A DNA stretch of 64,000 nt, from positions 1,860,001 through 1,924,000 of the forward strand of contig JAGTJL010000004.1 of the NCBI GenBank assembly GCA_020746875.1. The letters are read 5' to 3'. The position numbers and the translations under genes were made by a program. Positions 58,556 through 64,000 of this stretch are shown piece by piece; positions within the stretch are counted from its first letter, which is position 1, and every line of letters begins with the position of its first letter. Below the pieces are notes generated by a model. It saw only the letters and a program-made list of their open reading frames with translations, did no database searches and was not told the DNA's origin. The stretch is from Rhexocercosporidium sp. MPI-PUGE-AT-0058. Lineage: Eukaryota; Ascomycota; Leotiomycetes; Helotiales.

Positions 58556-61500
58556 ATGGTATGTTCGAATTCCTATCCTTACATGGCCTAGCGCTCCGGT
58601 TGCGCGAAAAAAAAAGGTCCTCCCGAGCATTTCCAGACCTTCACCATTACACCACGACCTCCCTCTCCCAAAATCCACCAGAACTTCTTCTATCTGAATG
58701 CGATCTCATATTGACATTCTTTAGGAGCTCTTCAACAGTCAGTTGCATCAGCAACACACTGGAAGAAGCCCGAACGCGTTGGCAAACCCTTTGTGCGAGT
58801 CGCCGCGCCTTGGTTTTCCTCCAGTCCCACAAACTCGCGTTGATTTATCACCTTCTACCCCCCAATCCCGAATCTACCACCACCCATACGTCAAGGTTTT
58901 TGAAGATTCGTCCTCGGACGACGATCTTCCTCCACCACCACCAAGAAGTTCTCGCAAGCAGGCGATCTCCAAGGACCTACACTCCGACGACGACGACCTT
59001 CCCCCACCACGACCCCGAGATCCTCGGAACAAGGCTGCCTCCAAGGTCACGCCCGCGAGTGTAACTCGTTCTTCATCACCTCCAAGAAAAATCACAAAAC
59101 TCAACATACCCCGTCACGTCGAGTAAGTTGTCGCACTCATTGCACAACTCCCTATCTCTGCATACCCCTTCACACCGCTTCATACTCCCTCTACCTCTTC
59201 GCAGCTCTCCATGCCTCCTCATACTCCTTCATACCCCAGAACTAACACAATCTAGCGTAAACAACCTGCAGGCTCTCATTGCAGACCAAGGCATTGCCGG
59301 TACGCCACCACATCCTGGCAGTACAGCGCCCACGGGTGATGAGTCGACTCGACTGCCGGAACTCCCAACTGACTTGCTGATAGCCGCTTGGAAATTCCTA
59401 CAATTGTGGGCGGTACCCGACGATATGTACTGGCCATGGGATTATGCTGGTGAGGGCCAGGCTTGGCAAATCGTACACAACGCCGAAGCCAACGCAATAT
59501 GGAATGCTCGCAAGTCTCCATGTGTCTACCCTGGAGTTGGGAATGAGGGATTATTCTCAGTGTACAATGGTGTTGTGCTAAAGCGAGCTGTGGAGCAGTC
59601 GCAGCAGGCGGTTGAACAGAGCAGAGCAGCCGCTATGATCGACAGCAACTACGAAGGAGCCCAAACCGATGTTAAGATGTGGTCAATCGTAGGTCATCTC
59701 ACCTCAGCTGTTTTTGCACCTTCTGACTGGAAACAGGGATGCGATTTCACAATATTCTCTCGTTCAGAACGTATTGGACGTCAAAACACCCCCATCGTCC
59801 CGTTTAACCTCCACGGAACCTCTTCTGCCATTACCAGCTTCATTGAATCCGAGGTACTAATGAGAAAGCTTGCGCACCTTGAGCTCATTTGTGGGTGTTT
59901 ATAATCCCTGCTACAATCTTTGCTAACCCTTTCAGCTGCTTTTGAAGTCCCTGATCTCATCGCAGGCCAGGAACTCGCAAAGATTGCTTTTGCGTTTTTC
60001 AAGGGTCATGAAATCCCCGAGAACGTCGAATTCCTACCCACATGTCCCGATGCCCGCCCTAAGGATTTCTATATCGATCACGATGGTGGGAGTGACAGAT
60101 CCAAGGTTGTCCGCGCTAGGCCATTGGCGGATCCCGTTCTGGCGATATTCCTCCAGGATGTTCTGATCTCCAACTACCTCGAACAAGTCTTCAATAATCA
60201 GAAACAAACGATGTCTGGATCCATGCGCGTACATCGTCACTCCACAATATTAGAAGTTAAGGAGAAGTTGAAGGCCTTCGAGCTGAAGGTTATCGAGCTG
60301 AAGATGGGTAATCCAGCCCTGTACCAACCCAGCTGGAACATAAAGAAGCGACAAGGAAAGAGACGTCGTGATTGGTGGGCCACTTACTCCAGTGTCATCA
60401 TGACCAGCATTCTTGTAGCCGCAATCGCCACTAGCATGACAAGGCGTCAGCTGGGTGGTATTCGCAAGGACTGTTCAATTGAACTGTCTCCGGTTGAGGA
60501 TGATACTACTACCGAGGCTGGTGACTTGGCCAAGGATGCGTTGCCTGAAAAGAGTACTGATGAGATTTACAAAGGCTCAGGTACAAGTAGACAAGCCACC
60601 GATACTGAAGACATTCCAGAGCAGACCGATAACGAACAAGCTATCAAGCCGGAGAATATTTCAGTGCAGACCGTCAATACAACAAAGTCAAACGTATCTA
60701 AGGGCAAGGCTGCTGCTGGTTCTGCTGGTGACGACTCTCCTGATGGAGAATCGTCGTCAATCCTACCATCATCAGTCTCTGATGTTATGGTAGTCAACTC
60801 CAGTGAGCCAGAGATTACTGCTGAAGCAACTTCAATCGTGGTTTCAAGACTTGCAGAGTCTACTATTGTTGTCCTAGCACCTGCCTCTGACAACGCCTCG
60901 ACCACCGTCCAACAAACCGCTGCGGAGCTTGCTGCTTGGATTCTAGGACCTCCTCTGCCTGGAGGAAAGAGCAAAAAGAAGAACAAGAGCAAGAAGGGTG
61001 CCAACGCCCAAGCTTTCAAAGGTACTGGCTCGAGTACTTTAGACCAGTCTTTCGAAAAACCAAATGATGCTCAGGCTCCCAAGGACACCAAGTCTTCAGG
61101 CAAGTCTGTCCAAGAGGTTACCCTAGCAGCATCTCACGAAGACTCTGCCGCCAATCCTGGCGCTGTACTAGGCTTTGATACTCTTGGTATTAGCTTGCCC
61201 ATGGATGGCGACGATGATTCGTGGGAGAAAGTCAAGTCTCGTTCTACCCAGAAGACAAAGGTTACTATGCCATCAGCAAAGCCAGCTGTCAAGGGTGGCT
61301 TCAAGGGACCATCTACGGCTTCGCGTGTTGGTGTCAACCAACCACAGCGTCAACAAGGATCGAGAGTTGTGAAGAGCGGACAGCCTCCAAAGATTGCTCC
61401 CGCCAAGTCTGCCCCTAGCCAGCCCAGAGATGCCCGAGTCTTCGACCCCAACGAGTATCCTGCGATGCCAGCACCTCCAGCCTACAAGATCAAGACTCAA

Positions 61501-64000
61501 GTCAATGACACTTCAAATGCTACTCTTTCGCAAACCTCTCCCTCCTCGGCGTTGGTAGCCACTGCAGAGCGCATTCCCGTTATTCCTGCCGTTACCAAGG
61601 CTTCTAGTATAGTCATACCAGAGCCGGAGACTCTGGTCACCGACATTGCTCCAGAAGTTGATTCGGATCCTGAAGATCTGTACGGAGCTTCTCCTCCAAG
61701 AAAGACCCGGGCGGTTGCCGATGCCAAGGAGCAGGTTGTCTCGACAGCTAAGCCAGCAGAGTCTATCGAGGACAACAGTGACGCATCTGGTCCTGTCTCT
61801 GGTCATCAAGCCGGAAACAAGCCAGCTGCTGCAAATTCAACAGCACAAACTATCAAGAGTAAGAAGACTCCTGGAGCCGATCCCATCAACGGCCCCAAGA
61901 TTGAGAAGAAGCCAGAATCCACTACACCAGCCTGCAAGGACAAGAATACTCTTGCTTTGGATCGCAAGGATGCTGCAGACCCTCAACTTGACAATAAGCA
62001 AGCATTATCGAACTCTTCTGCTCCAGTTGTCAATGCAAAGAATGCTGAGAAGCCCCGCGCTACGAATGCGAAGATTGATACCAAAACTTCAACTTTGAAC
62101 AAGACTAAGGGCAGTGATCACGCTTCTGGCTCTGCTGATAACAAAGCCAAGGTTGCAACCCCAGCAATCGTGGGCTCGCATGAGTCAAAATGCAAGGGAA
62201 AGCCTACAGCCGATCCCATGTCCAACAATCCAGCTACAGCAGGCCCAATATTGAACGAATCTAAGGTCAAAGGCAAGGCCTCTGTTGCCAAATCCAACAC
62301 TGTAGCCCTAACTGCCGCAGTTCCAACCTCGAATCATTCAAAGGGAAAGGGCAAGGCCTCCACCTCCGATACAAAGGTTGATGGATCGAAATCAACTACA
62401 GAATCCAACGTCGGTCAGACTTCTGCTTCGAACCCTGGTGCCGATGGCCCAACCAAGTCTAAGAGAAGCAGAAAGACGACACACAAGCATACTAGCAAGA
62501 GCAAAGGCTCAGGCTCTGGAGCAGCTCCTGCGGAGATGTCTACAAATCCAATGCCGCCTGAGTCAAAAAAGCCTGCCGCTACCAACAACGTCCTTGCTTC
62601 CACCAGCGAAGTCTCTGTTGTTCCAAGCATCGACACTATTCTGCAGAGCATTCCAGCTGCTAAGACACCCGTTGAGGATGTTGTACCAACCGCTGCTGCT
62701 GTCATTAAGGCTGCCAATGAGAAGGATGTCAAATCAGCAGCTACTCTCTCAGAGCCATTGGTCACCCCGGAGCATGTCCAACTTATTCCAGTCTCGCCGG
62801 CAACTCAACCTCTTGGTGTCGATGAGAAGTCTAATGTCAAGAAGCAAGTGGAGGGTCCTGTGCCTGACGATCTTGTTTGGGCCGATTTGGTATCTCCTAC
62901 TAAGCCAGGACACCTCAAGCGTCGACTCTCTGTAGATAACGCCAAGCCAGACGACGATGATCTTGAGAGTCCTGAGCCTAAGCCTGTCCGTCGCAGTAGC
63001 ATCTCGGCTAGTAATCTCAGTCCAGTTGGACGTCTGCAATTCGGAGAGCTTCCGATGCTTGTTGTAAGCTCGTCTGCTGCTGGCGATGATCCTTTCGTTA
63101 GTGGAGGTGCCGGCCCTGATGTTTCGTTCACTTCCTCGAGCACCGATGGCGAAGTTGAGCAGCGGGACTCCCGTACCTCGCCTGAGGCTCACATCACTCC
63201 CGGAACTGAGTTGATGCTTACTCCAGCCTCTCCAGACAGCTACAATGGTGAGCCATACATCAATGTCCATGGCCACGAGGTAACACTGTTCCGACGAGAT
63301 GCTGAGATCTCCAACTTCCCTGGTCAAAAGCATCATCAGCGAGCTCACTCTGGACCTGGATACGGCAATCGATTCATCACTCCGGTTTCCAATCCTATTC
63401 AAGGTCACTCCGGTCATGCTTCTGGCCAGCAATACGAAGGTCTCTCTGGCTATGGTGGTCCGAACTATTTCAACTTCAACAGTGGCCAAGGATATCACAG
63501 TCACCCACAACCTGCATTCTACGGTGCTCCACAAAACACTGGATACGTTGTTCACCAAGGTCATGGAAACCAGGGATCGTCTTCTTCTGCATCTCTTGGA
63601 GGTGATCTGAAGGGAAAAGGACCTGAGATGGGTATGCAAGGTGGTATGGGTAATCACGGCCTTTCACCAATCCCAGAAGCTTCCATCAGCTCCGAGGCTG
63701 AGACTGAGGAAGCCGATGGCCATAATCCACCAACCAAGTGCACATTCTGTGAACAGTCCAAGGTACCAACTGCGGCAAACCCATGCTTCTTCTGCCCGTT
63801 GTGCGGAGTTGCCCCCGATGCTCCTCGTTATTGCTCTCGATCATGCCTTCTGTCCAACGCTTGGGAGCATACTCACGCCTGTCGGAACGTCCCTGCCTAC
63901 ATCAGTTTCACCAATACCAACCTTGGTCCCACGTACCATTACGAAACCTTCCCGTTGAACAACTGTCACTACATGCCCGACTCCCCCGAGAAGTACCGCC
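58556..64000 (+). CDS. Large low-complexity protein with C-terminal MYND-like zinc finger (cut by right edge)
   Basis: Best model: exons 58556-58558 (ATG alone, before a GTATGT donor), 58725-59122, 59256-59890 and 59936 to the edge, open throughout, giving at least 1,700 codons. The 5' exon is uncertain. An early Asp/Pro-rich region contains SSDDDLPPPPPRSS. A folded-looking part follows (ELPTDLLIAAWKFLQLWAVP ... EVPDLIAGQELAKIAFAFFK), then a probable TM helix, SSVIMTSILVAAIATSM. Next come about 1,100 residues rich in Lys/Ser/Thr/Ala repeats. Near the end CTFC, CFFCPLC and RYCSRSCLLSNAWEHTHAC form a MYND-like zinc finger. The internal part (VPDDLVWADLVSPTKPGHLK, RRLSVDNAKPDDDDLESPEP) looks like a phosphorylated linker. 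Function unknown; MYND fingers bind Pro-rich peptides. Confidence 0.75.

Overview
The window reads as nuclear DNA of a filamentous ascomycete (Pezizomycotina). The support is short spliceosomal introns of about 43-112 nt with GT...CTAAC/CTGAC...AG signals, Zn(II)2Cys6 regulators, HET-domain proteins, a Mus7/MMS22 protein, and SEC17, RVB1 and mitochondrial GatC genes typical of fungi. I cannot name the species. Exon joins were worked out by hand from splice signals, reading phase and remembered family consensus; none was checked by alignment or RNA.

Left edge to 8 kb: a truncated SET-domain gene, then a compact set made of a DsbA-like oxidoreductase, a DHA2-type MFS exporter and a divergent Zn(II)2Cys6 regulator. 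The oxidoreductase and exporter promoters carry the same extended CGG-N5-CCG palindrome, which suggests a small regulon run by the neighbouring regulator.

8-24.6 kb is accessory and partly decayed. It holds a poorly resolved hypothetical gene, a four-exon HET protein, an unfamiliar protein with internal repeats and an uncertain 5' end, and a pseudogene. After these come a stand-alone nucleoside-phosphorylase-like protein, a Nudix hydrolase and an SRPBCC protein whose frame is broken by a run of 20 C (G in the sense strand). The most unusual gene is a HET domain joined through a 43-nt intron to six near-identical C2H2 zinc-finger repeats. Copies of a ~90-bp dispersed repeat, in inverted orientation, bracket that gene.

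24.6-43.8 kb is mostly conserved housekeeping: Mus7/MMS22 (2,179 codons in six exons), a small membrane-anchored protein, a DUF726/MIL1-like lipase-fold protein, SEC17 (alpha-SNAP), GatC-like mitochondrial amidotransferase subunit, a mitochondrial AAA ATPase, and a GMC long-chain alcohol oxidase.

43.8-64 kb: a nine-exon Zn(II)2Cys6 regulator, a frameshifted GFA-family gene, an HMG-box regulator, RVB1, a three-KH-domain RNA-binding protein and, running off the right edge, a large low-complexity protein with a MYND-like zinc finger. No complete tRNA, rRNA, CRISPR array or transposase was found.
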